A stretch of 64,000 nucleotides of DNA, taken from positions 2,852,001 to 2,916,000 of the forward strand of contig NZ_CP052860.1 in the NCBI RefSeq assembly GCF_012935715.1. Reading direction: 5' to 3'. The notes beneath the pieces are model-generated. The model made no database searches, was not told the DNA's origin, and saw only the letters and a list, made by a program, of their open reading frames with translations. The position numbers and the translations under genes were made by a program. Positions within the stretch are counted from its first letter, which is position 1, and every line of letters starts with the position of its first letter. Shown one piece after another: positions 33,899 through 45,072 of the stretch. The DNA is from Pseudomonas sp. ADAK13 (GTDB taxonomy: Bacteria > Pseudomonadota > Gammaproteobacteria > Pseudomonadales > Pseudomonadaceae).

Positions 33899-36800
33899 TT
33901 ATAGCGATGGTTTCTTCGCTGTGCCATCCGAAAAGTCCGAAACACTCATGCGAAGGAACGTCGCGGCGAAAACGTCCGGCGGCAGCGGCAGGCTGACGAT
34001 GTAGCCTTGCATCTGTTCGCAGCCTTCAGCCGCCAGAAACGCTTGCTGGGCAGGCGTTTCCACGCCTTCGGCGATGATGGTGAATTGCATGCTGTGGCCC
34101 AGGGCGATGATGGCGCGCACGATGGCCGCGTCGTGTGGGTCATCGGGCAGGCCGCGGACGAAGGATTGGTCGATCTTCAGGAAGTCCAGCGGCAGGCGTT
34201 TCAAATAGCTGAGGGACGAGTAGCCGGTGCCGAAGTCATCAATGGCCAGTTGCACGCCCAGGCCCTTGAGTTGGTGCAGCACCTCCAGTGCTTCCTCGGC
34301 CTGGCTCATGATGAAGTTTTCGGTGATTTCCAGTTGCAGGCAGCCGGGCTCGAGGTGGTTGTCCCGCAGCAGCTGTTCGATGCGCGCGAGCAGGTTGGGG
34401 TGGCGCAGTTGCGCGCCGGCGAGGTTGACGGACAGTGGGCCGAAGTCATCAAAGACCTCTCTCCAGTCGTGCATCTGCCGGCAGGCCTGTTCCAGTACCC
34501 AGTCGCCAATCTGCAGGATCATGCCGTTCTCTTCGGCCAGGGCGATGAAGTGCTCGGGCGGCACTTCGCCAAAGGTGGGATGGAGCCAGCGAATCAGCGC
34601 TTCGGCGCCGATCAGTTGTTGGGTGTCGAGGCTCAGTTTTGGCTGGTAGTAGAGGAACAGTTCGTCGCGCTCGATCGCCCGGCGCAGTTCGTGTTCCAGC
34701 GCCACCCGTTCGTTGGCCTGGGCGGTGAGGTCCTCGGTGTAGCTTTCGACGCGGTTGCGGCCTTTTGCCTTGGAGCGGTACATGGCGGCGTCGGCATTTT
34801 TCACCAGGGTCGCGACGTCGACGCCGTCCCGTGGGTAGAGGCTGGTGCCGATGCTGGCGCTGATAAAGAACTCGTGCTCGCCCGCCTGGAACGGCGGGGT
34901 GAAGCAGGCCAGCAGTTTATTGGCCAGGTGTTCGGCGTCGCTGGCTTGTTGCAGGCCGGGCAACAGGATGATGAATTCGTCGCCGCCCAGGCGCGCAACG
35001 GTGTCGACGTCCCGCAGTTGGTCCTTGAGGCGCACCGCAATGTCCTTGAGCAGCAGGTCGCCAATCGGGTGGCCTAGGCTGTCGTTGATGTGTTTGAAAC
35101 GGTCGAGGTCGAGGAACAGCACGGCGCCCTGGCTGCCGGTTTCCTGTTGATGGTTGAGGGCGGCCTGCAGGCGGCTTTCAAACAGGGTGCGGTTGGGCAG
35201 GCCGGTCAATGGGTCGTGGTGGGCCTGGTAATCGAGGCGCGCCTGGGCGTGCTTGAGGCTGGAGATGTCGGCAAACACGGCAACAAAGTGGGTAATCGAC
35301 TGCTCTCGATTGCGCACCGCGCTGATGGTCAGCCAGCTGGGGTACAACTCGCCGTTCTTGCGCCGGTTGGAGATCTCGCCCTGCCAGTGGCCGTTGGCCG
35401 TCAGTTGGTGCCACATGGCTGCGTAGAAGGCGCTGTCGTGCAGGCCCGAGGCAAGCAGGCGCGGGGTTTGGCCGAGGGCTTCGGCTTCGCTGTAGCCGGT
35501 GATCTCGCTGAAGGCGCGGTTCACGGCGCTGATGTTTTGCCGGGTGTCGGTGATCAGTACGCCTTCGGCCGTGCTCTCGAAGACGGTGGCGGCCTGTTGC
35601 AGTTTTTCCTGCATCAGCTGGCGCTCGGTGATGTCCCGGGCGATGGTCAGCATGCAGTCCTCGTCGCCGATGGGCAGCGGGCGGCTGGAGACTTCACACA
35701 GGCGAATCTCGCCGTCGTTGCGGCGGATGTGGCAGACAAAGTCGCGGACAAACCCGTCCCGTTGCAGCCGCTCCAGCATGTCTTTGCGTTCGTTCAGGTC
35801 GACCCAGATGCCGAGGTCCAGGGTTGACTGGTCCAGTGACATTACGCTGTTGAAACCGGTGATGCGGCTGAAGCCTTCGTTGACCTCAATCAGCAGACCG
35901 TCGCTTTGACGTGATAGCAGCAGGCCGTCGGGCGAGGCGTGGAAGGCCTTGGCGAATTTCTCTTCGGAGGTTTGCAGGCGCTGCTGGGTTTCTTTCAGTT
36001 GGGTGATGTCGCGCACCACCACCACCAGGGCTTCGATGGTGTCGAGTTGAAACGGTTCGGCGGAAATCAGCCCGGTGAAGGCCTGGCCGTTGCTGCGCAG
36101 GAACGGCATTTCCAGGTTGCGGATGCTGGTGGTCTGTACCCGTTGCAGCAAGCCGGGGCCTACACCTTGAATGCCCCAGATATTCAGTTCGGTGGCGGTT
36201 TTTCCCACGACTTCTTCGGAGCTCAGGCCTATCTGGTCTTCGAAGGCCTTGTTGACCTCCATCAGGCAGCCGTCGGACAGCCGCGCGATCACCAGGATGT
36301 CCGGGCATTGCTGGAACACCGAGGCAAATTTCTGCTCCGAAAGCTGCAACGCTTCCTCGGTGCGCTTGGCTTCACTGATGTCGATCATCAGGCCGCGCAA
36401 CACCGGCTCGTGGCCGTGTTCGATCAGGCTGACGATATCCCGCACCCACAGGCAGCGGCCATCGGCGGTGATCACCCGGTAGTCGACACTGTGGTCGCGG
36501 TTGGCTCGGGTTTCTGCGTAGCAATAGGATTCTGTGCGGGTCAGGTCGGCGGGGTGAATGATGTTGCGCCAGAAGCCCGGGATCAGCCAATGGGCCCGAG
36601 GATAACCCAGCAGTTCCTCGGCGTGGGGCGACACGTAGCTGTAGGTGAAATCGCTGATGCTGGCTTCCCAGGCGATCGCGGAAAGGCTCTCCACCAGGCC
36701 GCGATAATGGTATTCGCTGCTGCGCAATTCCTGTTCGAGGGCGACCCGGCGGGAAATCTCCGAGCTGAGCCGGCGGTTGATCCGGATAACCACGGCCAGC

Positions 36801-37642
36801 ACAGTGCTCAGTAACAGCACGGCCGGCAGCCCGTAGAGCAGCACGTCGGTCCAGAGTGTGCGGTGGTCGATGACATTGCCGACCCAGCGTTGCTGGATAG
36901 CCTCGGTCTCGGCCGGGCTGATGTCGGCCAGGACTTTATCGAGGATGCCTACCAGCATCTTGTCGTCCTTGGGTACGCCCATGGCCAATTGATATCGGTA
37001 GGGCGTTTCGCCACTGACGTATAAGCCTTCCAGCTTGAGCTGGCGCAGGCTCCATACGCTGGACGCCAGGTCGCCGACTACCGCATCGACCTTGTCGGTG
37101 GCCAGGGCCTGCAGCGTTGAGCTGACGTTGGGCATGGCCACCAGGTTGAGGTCCGGGTGGTGAGTGCGCAGCAGTTCGTGAGGGGCGTAGTTTTCCACCA
37201 CGGCCACCTTCAGCCCATACAGGTCCTTGAGGTTGCGCGGTTGCGGGCCGCCTTCATGGGCGAGGATGACAATGGGGAAGTCGAGATAAGGGCGGGTAAA
37301 CGACAGGAAGCCCTGGCGTTCCGGCGTGGACATGATGCCCGGCAGCAGGTCGAGTTGGTTGTTGCGGGCCTGCTCCAGCACCGCGCTCCAGTTCACCGGC
37401 TCAATCAGCTTCAGCCGGACCCCAAGGCGATCCTGCATCAGCCGCACGTAATCAGCGGCCAGGCCCTGGTAACGACCGTCTTCATCGCGGTATTCAAAGG
37501 GTGGCCAAGACGCATCGACGCCCAGGCGCAACTCTTGGTGGTCCGCCAACCAGACACGCTCTTCATCAGTGAGAGTCAACGCGCCAGCCGTTGCGGTCCA
37601 GGTCAGCAGCGACAGCAGTAACACGGTCGGCAATCTGGGCAT
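33899..37642 (-). CDS. Periplasmic-binding/PAS/GGDEF/EAL cyclic-di-GMP protein
   Basis: 1247 residues. In order: signal peptide (about 1-20), a bacterial extracellular solute-binding type 3 domain (about 27-265, with LRLGVDASWPPFEYRDEDGRYQGLAADYVRLM), a transmembrane helix (about 275-297), four PAS regions (about 315-805), a GGDEF domain with intact RLGGDEF (886-890) and an EAL domain with intact EAL (1014-1016) and DDFGTGYSSLSYLKRLPLD. Both catalytic motifs are complete, so it may make or break c-di-GMP in response to a periplasmic ligand, perhaps an amino acid. ATG 37642 was chosen because an 82-residue upstream extension is cysteine- and proline-rich with no signal peptide. Confidence 0.9.
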   Translation of the reverse strand: MPRLPTVLLLSLLTWTATAGALTLTDEERVWLADHQELRLGVDASWPPFEYRDEDGRYQGLAADYVRLMQDRLGVRLKLIEPVNWSAVLEQARNNQLDLLPGIMSTPERQGFLSFTRPYLDFPIVILAHEGGPQPRNLKDLYGLKVAVVENYAPHELLRTHHPDLNLVAMPNVSSTLQALATDKVDAVVGDLASSVWSLRQLKLEGLYVSGETPYRYQLAMGVPKDDKMLVGILDKVLADISPAETEAIQQRWVGNVIDHRTLWTDVLLYGLPAVLLLSTVLAVVIRINRRLSSEISRRVALEQELRSSEYHYRGLVESLSAIAWEASISDFTYSYVSPHAEELLGYPRAHWLIPGFWRNIIHPADLTRTESYCYAETRANRDHSVDYRVITADGRCLWVRDIVSLIEHGHEPVLRGLMIDISEAKRTEEALQLSEQKFASVFQQCPDILVIARLSDGCLMEVNKAFEDQIGLSSEEVVGKTATELNIWGIQGVGPGLLQRVQTTSIRNLEMPFLRSNGQAFTGLISAEPFQLDTIEALVVVVRDITQLKETQQRLQTSEEKFAKAFHASPDGLLLSRQSDGLLIEVNEGFSRITGFNSVMSLDQSTLDLGIWVDLNERKDMLERLQRDGFVRDFVCHIRRNDGEIRLCEVSSRPLPIGDEDCMLTIARDITERQLMQEKLQQAATVFESTAEGVLITDTRQNISAVNRAFSEITGYSEAEALGQTPRLLASGLHDSAFYAAMWHQLTANGHWQGEISNRRKNGELYPSWLTISAVRNREQSITHFVAVFADISSLKHAQARLDYQAHHDPLTGLPNRTLFESRLQAALNHQQETGSQGAVLFLDLDRFKHINDSLGHPIGDLLLKDIAVRLKDQLRDVDTVARLGGDEFIILLPGLQQASDAEHLANKLLACFTPPFQAGEHEFFISASIGTSLYPRDGVDVATLVKNADAAMYRSKAKGRNRVESYTEDLTAQANERVALEHELRRAIERDELFLYYQPKLSLDTQQLIGAEALIRWLHPTFGEVPPEHFIALAEENGMILQIGDWVLEQACRQMHDWREVFDDFGPLSVNLAGAQLRHPNLLARIEQLLRDNHLEPGCLQLEITENFIMSQAEEALEVLHQLKGLGVQLAIDDFGTGYSSLSYLKRLPLDFLKIDQSFVRGLPDDPHDAAIVRAIIALGHSMQFTIIAEGVETPAQQAFLAAEGCEQMQGYIVSLPLPPDVFAATFLRMSVSDFSDGTAKKPSL

Positions 37643-37731
37643 AACGGTCTCGTTATGGCACGGGGAATGTTTCGAGTGTAGACGGGCATTGCGGGGGAGG
37701 TGAGGCGGGGAGAATTTAAACTGCAGAAAGC

Positions 37732-37760
37732 AAAAACCCCGGCCTGGGCCGGGGTTTTTG
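37732..37760. terminator. Bidirectional-looking terminator after rpoD
   Basis: CAAAAACCCCGGCC and GGCCGGGGTTTTTG around TG. It lies 4 nt past the rpoD stop and upstream of the GGDEF-EAL gene, and should isolate that gene from rpoD transcription. Confidence 0.93.
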
Positions 37761-37763
37761 TGA

Positions 37764-39614
<1,851 letters not shown>

Positions 39615-39681
39615 AACACCCTATCCACTGAAGGTCTTGGCGGGCAAAAAACAAGCCGAGGATTATACCCGAGCTATGACC

Positions 39682-41643
39682 TCACACGCCAGCTGAGGTC
39701 GGGTTTGATGCGGAAACATTGCGACTTAAAAGGTCGCGCAGTTGATTTTTCTCTTCGGCGGTCAATTCACTCTGACGCGCTTTTCGAAGAAGTTGTTCCA
39801 GGTTTCGCTCGCGTTGACGAGCTACCAAGCTAGTAATGGTGTCGAAAAACTGTTGTTCAAGGTTATCGCCATCAATCAGCCATTCCTTTTCTGCCAATGC
39901 CTTCAGCAAGCGGCCCTGTTCAGTGCCGTGCCAGCGTGCAATCAGCTGGAATGAGTTTAGCTTAGGATTCTTCTGTACGGCTTCGAGCAGGGCCACCAAC
40001 AGTTGTGTATTGGTGTGGTCTTCGGCCGCAAAGTGCCCCGCGTCTTCGACTTTTTGTGCCAGCTGCGGGTGGTGCAATAACGTACGCAGGGCCGCCATGG
40101 TGGGTGGCTCTACTGCTGCTGGGACGCGTGGGCCGCGCGGTTCGTCACGGTCACCGCCACGTTTACCGTTTTTGTCCCAGGGTTTCTTGTCCCATTTCTT
40201 GCCGCCGGCGCCGGGTTTCTTCGGTGTCCACTCCTGCTGGGGCGTGTAGGCCTCCTGCGGTTGGTGGAAGTCGGAATAGTCCGGCATGGCGTCGTAATCC
40301 ATGCCCGGGTCGTAGGCCGGCGGTGCCTCTTGCGGTGCGCTGTGCACCAGCTGGCTGACGGCCTCGCCACTCAAACCGGTAATTTCCAGCAGGCGCTGAC
40401 GCATCAGGGTCCGCAGGTTGGCCCCCGGAACCTTGTCGATCAGCGGTGCCGCGAGGGTGACCATGTGGGCCTTGCCTTCGAGGGAGCGCGGGTCGGACTC
40501 TTCGGTCAGTTGCTGGAAAAAGTAATCGGCCAGCGGTTGTGCATGTTGGTTGATGCGCGCGCGGAACGCGTCGGTGCCTTCGGAGCGGACCAGGGTGTCC
40601 GGATCTTCGCCTTCGGGCAGGAACAGGAAGCGCGCGCGCCGCCCGTCCTGCAGGCTCGACAGCGTCGATTCAAGGGCGCGCCATGCCGCATTGCGGCCAG
40701 CCTGGTCGCCGTCGAAGCAGAACAGTACGTTGGGCACCACGCGAAACAGGCGCTTCAAGTGCTCTTCGCTGGTCGCGGTACCCAGGGTCGCCACGGCGTT
40801 GCGCAAGCCTTGCTGGGCCAGGGCAATCACGTCCATATAGCCTTCAACCACGATGATTTCGTCGAGGTTGCGGTTGTTCTTGCGCGCTTCAAACAGGCCA
40901 TAGAGTTCCTGGCCTTTGTGAAACACCGGGGTTTCCGGTGAGTTCAGGTATTTGGGCTTGTCGTCCCCCAGCACCCGGCCGCCGAACGCGATGATACGGC
41001 CGCGACTGTCACGGATCGGGAACATCACCCGGTCGCGGAAACGGTCATAACGCTTGCCGGTCTCGGCGTTTTCCACCAACAGGCCGGCGTCGATCATGGC
41101 TTTTTGCTGCAGGGTGTCGCTGCTCAGGTGCTTGTACAGATTGTCCCAGCCAGGCGGGGCGAAGCCGAGGCCGAAGTCGCGGGCGATTTCACCGGTCAGG
41201 CCGCGGCCCTTGAGGTAATCGACGGCGGCTTTGCGCTGCGGGTGGCTTTTCAGCGCCTGGCGGTAAAAGTCGGCGGCGGCGGTGAGCAGCGGGTACAGCG
41301 GCGAATCGGTGGGTTGCCGCGGTTTGTGCGGGCGGCCACTTTCTTCGCGGGGGATTTCCATGCCGGCGGCTTTCGCCAGTTCCTCGACGGCCTGGGGGAA
41401 GTCCAGGTTGTCGTGGTCCATGATGAAGCCGAGGGCGTTGCCGCCGGCGCCGCAGCCGAAGCAGTAGTAGAACTGCTTGTCGGGGCTGACGCTGAACGAC
41501 GGCGTCTTTTCTTTGTGGAACGGGCAGCAGGCGGTGTAGTTCTTGCCGGCCTTTTTCATTTGCAGGCGCGAGCTGACAACATCGACGATGTCGGTGCGGT
41601 TCAGAAGGTCGTCAATAAAGCTCTGGGGAATTAGCCCGGCCAT
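39682..41643 (-). CDS. dnaG: DNA primase
   Basis: 653 residues. The CHC2 zinc finger occupies about 38-65 (CCPFHKEKTPSFSVSPDKQFYYCFGCG). The catalytic core includes the TOPRIM motif IIVVEGYMDVIAL at about 260 and DGDQAGRNAA near 310. A Pro/Gly/Lys-rich linker at about 435-500 (KKPGAGGKKWDKKPWDKNGKRGG) precedes the C-terminal DnaB-interaction domain. It makes RNA primers for replication. 67 nt separate it from rpoD, and 445 nt from rpsU. Confidence 0.98.
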   Translation of the reverse strand: MAGLIPQSFIDDLLNRTDIVDVVSSRLQMKKAGKNYTACCPFHKEKTPSFSVSPDKQFYYCFGCGAGGNALGFIMDHDNLDFPQAVEELAKAAGMEIPREESGRPHKPRQPTDSPLYPLLTAAADFYRQALKSHPQRKAAVDYLKGRGLTGEIARDFGLGFAPPGWDNLYKHLSSDTLQQKAMIDAGLLVENAETGKRYDRFRDRVMFPIRDSRGRIIAFGGRVLGDDKPKYLNSPETPVFHKGQELYGLFEARKNNRNLDEIIVVEGYMDVIALAQQGLRNAVATLGTATSEEHLKRLFRVVPNVLFCFDGDQAGRNAAWRALESTLSSLQDGRRARFLFLPEGEDPDTLVRSEGTDAFRARINQHAQPLADYFFQQLTEESDPRSLEGKAHMVTLAAPLIDKVPGANLRTLMRQRLLEITGLSGEAVSQLVHSAPQEAPPAYDPGMDYDAMPDYSDFHQPQEAYTPQQEWTPKKPGAGGKKWDKKPWDKNGKRGGDRDEPRGPRVPAAVEPPTMAALRTLLHHPQLAQKVEDAGHFAAEDHTNTQLLVALLEAVQKNPKLNSFQLIARWHGTEQGRLLKALAEKEWLIDGDNLEQQFFDTITSLVARQRERNLEQLLRKARQSELTAEEKNQLRDLLSRNVSASNPTSAGV

Positions 41644-42037
41644 GGCGTTCTCGTCATCACTGCGTGTAAAAGAGGGCCCGCAACGTGCTCAAGGCACGCA
41701 GGGTGTGCGGCTCGATCAACTGTCGTCTGCTTGGTCTGTCAGGAAGTGTATCTGCCGAACATTCACTGACGTTAGTTCCGATCAGTGCCCGGCGTAGAAA
41801 TGTTGCCCGGGAGTCCGGTCTTGGCCATGTGGGGGCCTCGGATGCTCATCGGTGGGCGCAGCCGACCTGTTGATCGCCTGTTAAAAAATAAGTGTGCTCG
41901 TCAGTAGCCTTGTTAGGCTCGTCAGAAGAGACGTGCACCGCTGGCAAAAGAGCCAGTCCTGACGTGTGAAGCAGTTCGTTTCAGTCGCATGTGCGGCGTC
42001 AACGGTGAAGCATCAAGCGATATCCGCAAATGCCAAC
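41644..42037 (-). other. Long gap between rpsU and dnaG without a supported gene
   Basis: No minus-strand reading frame fills this stretch. In P. aeruginosa a YqeY-type gene lies between rpsU and dnaG (as I recall); none is seen here. Present instead are a direct repeat GCTCGTCAG at 41896-41904 and 41917-41925, an A/T-rich patch at about 41881-41890, and a possible promoter just before dnaG (minus-strand TTGAGC, 17 nt, TTACAC). The region probably carries promoters or processing sites that set dnaG and rpoD levels apart from rpsU. Confidence 0.5.
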
Positions 42038-42058
42038 AGCCCGGCTGAGGGCCGGGCT
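42038..42058 (-). terminator. Hairpin/attenuator after rpsU
   Basis: AGCCCGGC, loop TGAGG, GCCGGGCT is an eight-pair perfect stem 31 nt past rpsU. There is no long T run, so it is likely a leaky terminator as in the E. coli rpsU-dnaG interval. Confidence 0.65.
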
Positions 42059-42088
42059 TGGCAGAAGCTTGCTACGAACGTCTGTGTA

Positions 42089-42304
42089 TTAGTACAGACG
42101 AACGGCGCGGCGCTGCTCGCGCTGAACTTTCTTGGCGTGACGCTTAACAGCGGCTGCTGCTTTACGCTTACGCTCAGAAGTTGGCTTCTCGTAAAATTCG
42201 CGGCTACGAACTTCAGCCAGAACACCGGCTTTTTCGCAGGAGCGCTTGAAACGACGCAGAGCTACGTCGAAGGGTTCGTTCTCTTTTACTTTGACGGCTG
42301 GCAT
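42089..42304 (-). CDS. rpsU: 30S ribosomal protein S21
   Basis: 71 residues, exactly the usual length. [59 protein letters not shown] matches the family throughout, with a strongly basic C-terminus. It leads the rpsU-dnaG-rpoD operon and is divergent from tsaD with 203 nt between, where both promoters must lie. Confidence 0.98.
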
Positions 42305-42507
42305 CCAGAGCTACCTTCTTTCATTACCGGGAATCAACGTTCTCGTCGCAAAAAATTCGCGGCTGAGGTCGTCGGTTTTTAAGGGTTGCGGATGTTAACC
42401 CCTCATTGCCCGGAATGCAAAGCCTCTGATCGAAAACCGCTAGTCGGGAGGGGGAGCGACGACTATTATGCGCGCCTTCGAATTCAGCCTCTACAAGGCG
42501 CAAACCC

Positions 42508-43533
42508 ATGCTAGTTCTGGGATTAGAAACCTCGTGCGACGAAACCGGTGTCGCACTTTACGACAGTGAACGCGGGCTTTTGGCCGACGCGCTGTTCAGT
42601 CAGATCGACCTGCATCGTGCCTATGGTGGCGTGGTGCCGGAGCTGGCCAGCCGTGACCATGTCAAACGCATGCTGCCTTTGATTCGCCAGGTGTTGGACG
42701 AGGCTGGCTGCGTGCCGACCGAGATCGACGCCATTGCTTATACCGCAGGCCCTGGATTGGTCGGAGCCCTGCTGGTTGGGGCCTCTTGCGCCCAGGCGCT
42801 GGCCTTTGCCTGGGGTATTCCGGCCCTCGGCGTGCACCACATGGAAGGCCATTTATTGGCGCCGATGCTGGAAGAAAATCCGCCGCAGTTCCCGTTCGTC
42901 GCTTTGTTGGTCTCGGGTGGCCATACGCAGCTGGTTCAGGTGGACGGAATCGGCCAGTACACGCTTTTGGGCGAAAGCCTGGACGATGCCGCCGGTGAAG
43001 CATTCGACAAGACCGCGAAGATGATGGGCCTCAATTATCCAGGCGGCCCGGAAATCGCGCGGCTGGCGGAAAAAGGCATCCCGGGGCGCTACACCTTCCC
43101 GCGTCCGATGTGTGATCGCCCGGGCCTGATGTTCAGCTTCAGCGGCCTGAAAACCTCTGCCCTGAACACCTGGCAGCAGAGCGTCAGCGCCGGAGACGAC
43201 AGTGAGCAAGCCCGTTGCGACATCTCTCTGGCGTTCCAGCAGGCCGTGGTGGAGACTTTGACCATCAAGTGCAAGCGGGCCCTGAAGCAGGCGGGTATGA
43301 AGCGCCTGGTGATCGCCGGCGGCGTCAGCGCCAACAAGGCATTGCGCAGCTCACTGGAGAAAATGCTCGGCGACATGAAGGGCGATGTGTTTTATGCCCG
43401 TCCCGAATTCTGCACCGATAACGGCGCGATGATCGCCTATGCCGGTTGCCAGCGCTTGCAGGCCGGCCAACATGAGAGCCTGGCTATCAGCGTGCAGGCG
43501 CGCTGGCCGATGGAGCAGTTGCCGCCGTTGTAA
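42508..43533 (+). CDS. tsaD: tRNA N6-adenosine threonylcarbamoyltransferase
   Basis: 341 residues. TsaD transfers the threonylcarbamoyl group to A37 of ANN-reading tRNAs, with TsaB, TsaE and TsaC encoded elsewhere. The N-terminal [17 protein letters not shown], the metal-binding HHMEGH at about 111-116 and the ASKHA nucleotide segments [10 protein letters not shown] and [16 protein letters not shown] ([12 protein letters not shown]) are all intact. Divergent from rpsU, as in most pseudomonads. Confidence 0.97.
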   Translation: MLVLGLETSCDETGVALYDSERGLLADALFSQIDLHRAYGGVVPELASRDHVKRMLPLIRQVLDEAGCVPTEIDAIAYTAGPGLVGALLVGASCAQALAFAWGIPALGVHHMEGHLLAPMLEENPPQFPFVALLVSGGHTQLVQVDGIGQYTLLGESLDDAAGEAFDKTAKMMGLNYPGGPEIARLAEKGIPGRYTFPRPMCDRPGLMFSFSGLKTSALNTWQQSVSAGDDSEQARCDISLAFQQAVVETLTIKCKRALKQAGMKRLVIAGGVSANKALRSSLEKMLGDMKGDVFYARPEFCTDNGAMIAYAGCQRLQAGQHESLAISVQARWPMEQLPPL

Positions 43534-43565
43534 TCGGCAACGTGAGCCAGGTTCGGCGGGCGTAT

Positions 43566-44135
43566 TTAAAAATGCCGTTCGCGCCCGGCAAACAGGTCGC
43601 GTAAATTGCCCCGGTGGCGCCAGACGATCAGCAGCGTAAGCACGCTCATCGGCACCAGCGCCGCCGGCGCCTGCCAGGCCAGCAATGGCAGGGTCAGGGG
43701 CGTGGCGATCAGCGCGGCCAGCGAGCTGGTGCGGGTCAGGTAGAACGTCAGCAGCCAGGCCAGGATGGCCAGCAGTGCTGCCGGTGGGTAGACCCCCAGC
43801 AGCATGCCGGCCGCTGTCGCGACGCCCTTGCCGCCGCGAAAGCGGAAGTACAGTGGGAACAGGTGGCCGAGTACGGCGCAGACGCCAATCCAGGCTTGCT
43901 GTTGCAGCGAAAGCCCGGCCAGGTCGGCGATCAGCACCGGCAACAGGCCCTTGCAGACGTCGCCGAACAGCGTCAGTACGGCGAGTTTCTTGCCGGCCAG
44001 GCGCAACATGTTGGTGGCGCCGGCATTGCCTGAGCCACTCATTCGCGGGTCGGGATTTCCCGTCAGGCGGCTGAGCAAAATGGCGAAGGACAGCGAGCCG
44101 AGCAGGTAGGCGAGAGTCGCCAGTAACCAAAACAT
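43566..44135 (-). CDS. plsY: Glycerol-3-phosphate acyltransferase (acyl-phosphate dependent)
   Basis: 189 residues, an inner-membrane protein with about five helices. PlsY makes lysophosphatidic acid from acyl-phosphate and glycerol-3-phosphate. Three conserved loops are seen: [12 protein letters not shown]...[12 protein letters not shown] (about 12-45), KGLLPVL, and [15 protein letters not shown] (about 96-110). Convergent with tsaD (32-nt gap, nothing recognised in it) and divergent from folB across 74 nt. Confidence 0.96.
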   Translation of the reverse strand: MFWLLATLAYLLGSLSFAILLSRLTGNPDPRMSGSGNAGATNMLRLAGKKLAVLTLFGDVCKGLLPVLIADLAGLSLQQQAWIGVCAVLGHLFPLYFRFRGGKGVATAAGMLLGVYPPAALLAILAWLLTFYLTRTSSLAALIATPLTLPLLAWQAPAALVPMSVLTLLIVWRHRGNLRDLFAGRERHF

Positions 44136-44209
44136 GCTAACTATTCCGGGCGAGGACGCCCTGATTCTAACGGGGCATCGCGCCCTTGTCGTGCAGCGGA
44201 GAAGAGTGC

Positions 44210-44563
44210 TTGGACAGAGTGTTTATCGAAGGCCTGGAAGTCGACACCGTGATCGGGGCTTACGACTGGGAGCGCGGTATCCGGCAATGCCTGCGTCTGG
44301 ACCTGAGCTTCGCCTGGGATAACCGCCCGGCCGCTGCCGGTGACGACCTGACCCTGGCCCTGGATTACGCCAGCGTGTCCGCCCGCATCCAGGCCTTTGC
44401 CGATCAGGCACAATTCCAGTTGGTGGAAACCTTCGCCGAGCGCCTGGCCGAAGTGTTGATGAGTGAATTCCAGATTCCCTGGCTGCACCTCAAACTGACC
44501 AAGCCCGGCGCCGTTCCGGCTGCCAAGGGCGTGGGCGTGGAGATCGAGCGCGGATGTCGCTAA
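44210..44563 (+). CDS. folB: Dihydroneopterin aldolase
   Basis: 117 residues. FolB cleaves 7,8-dihydroneopterin to 6-hydroxymethyl-dihydropterin in folate synthesis. [25 protein letters not shown] at the N-terminus and the catalytic lysine region [21 protein letters not shown] near 95-115 are typical. TTG 44210 is the best start: GGAGAAG lies six bases upstream and the protein then begins xDRVFIEGL as in relatives. An earlier in-frame start at 44186 adds eight unrelated residues. Overlaps folK by 10 nt. Confidence 0.92.
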   Translation: MDRVFIEGLEVDTVIGAYDWERGIRQCLRLDLSFAWDNRPAAAGDDLTLALDYASVSARIQAFADQAQFQLVETFAERLAEVLMSEFQIPWLHLKLTKPGAVPAAKGVGVEIERGCR

Positions 44564-45072
44564 CTCAGGTTTACCTTGGCCTTGGCAGCAATATCGAGCG
44601 TGAGGCGCACTTGTGCGCAGGCCTCGACGCGCTGGCGGGCTTCCTGACGGATATTCGTTGCTCGCCGGTGTTTGAAAGTCAGCCGGTGGGCATCAAGAGC
44701 GGGCCATTCTTCAATCTGGTGGTGTCGGCCTATACCGACCTGCCGTTGATGGAACTGGACCGCCGACTGAAGTTCATTGAGGCCGACAATGGCCGCTACG
44801 CCCCGGACCGCAAGGGCTTGCCCCTGGACATCGACGTGCTGCTGTACGGCGAGCTGGTGGGTAACTTCGATGGCCTGATTCTGCCCCGGGCCGAGATCCT
44901 GAAGAACGCGTTTGTGCTGTGGCCGCTGTCGTTGATGGCGCCGGAGCGTTTGCATCCTGAGGCGGGCAAGTCATTTGCCGCGCTTTGGCAGGATGCACAG
45001 ATCGATCAGGTATTGGCGCCGGTCGCATTCGTGTGGCGGGATCAGTCGTTGACGCCGGATGCGCTCTTGTAG
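44554..45072 (+). CDS. folK: 2-amino-4-hydroxy-6-hydroxymethyldihydropteridine pyrophosphokinase
   Basis: 172 residues. FolK transfers pyrophosphate from ATP to the product of FolB. Conserved pieces are YLGLGSNIE at 7-15, VFESQPVG and [12 protein letters not shown], and the magnesium-binding [12 protein letters not shown] at about 89-100. Its last 31 nt overlap the 3' end of cca on the other strand. Confidence 0.95.
   Translation: MSLTQVYLGLGSNIEREAHLCAGLDALAGFLTDIRCSPVFESQPVGIKSGPFFNLVVSAYTDLPLMELDRRLKFIEADNGRYAPDRKGLPLDIDVLLYGELVGNFDGLILPRAEILKNAFVLWPLSLMAPERLHPEAGKSFAALWQDAQIDQVLAPVAFVWRDQSLTPDALL

Noticed and set aside
41966..42382. 138-codon plus-strand frame over rpsU
   Set aside because: Antisense to ribosomal protein S21, which is unmistakable.
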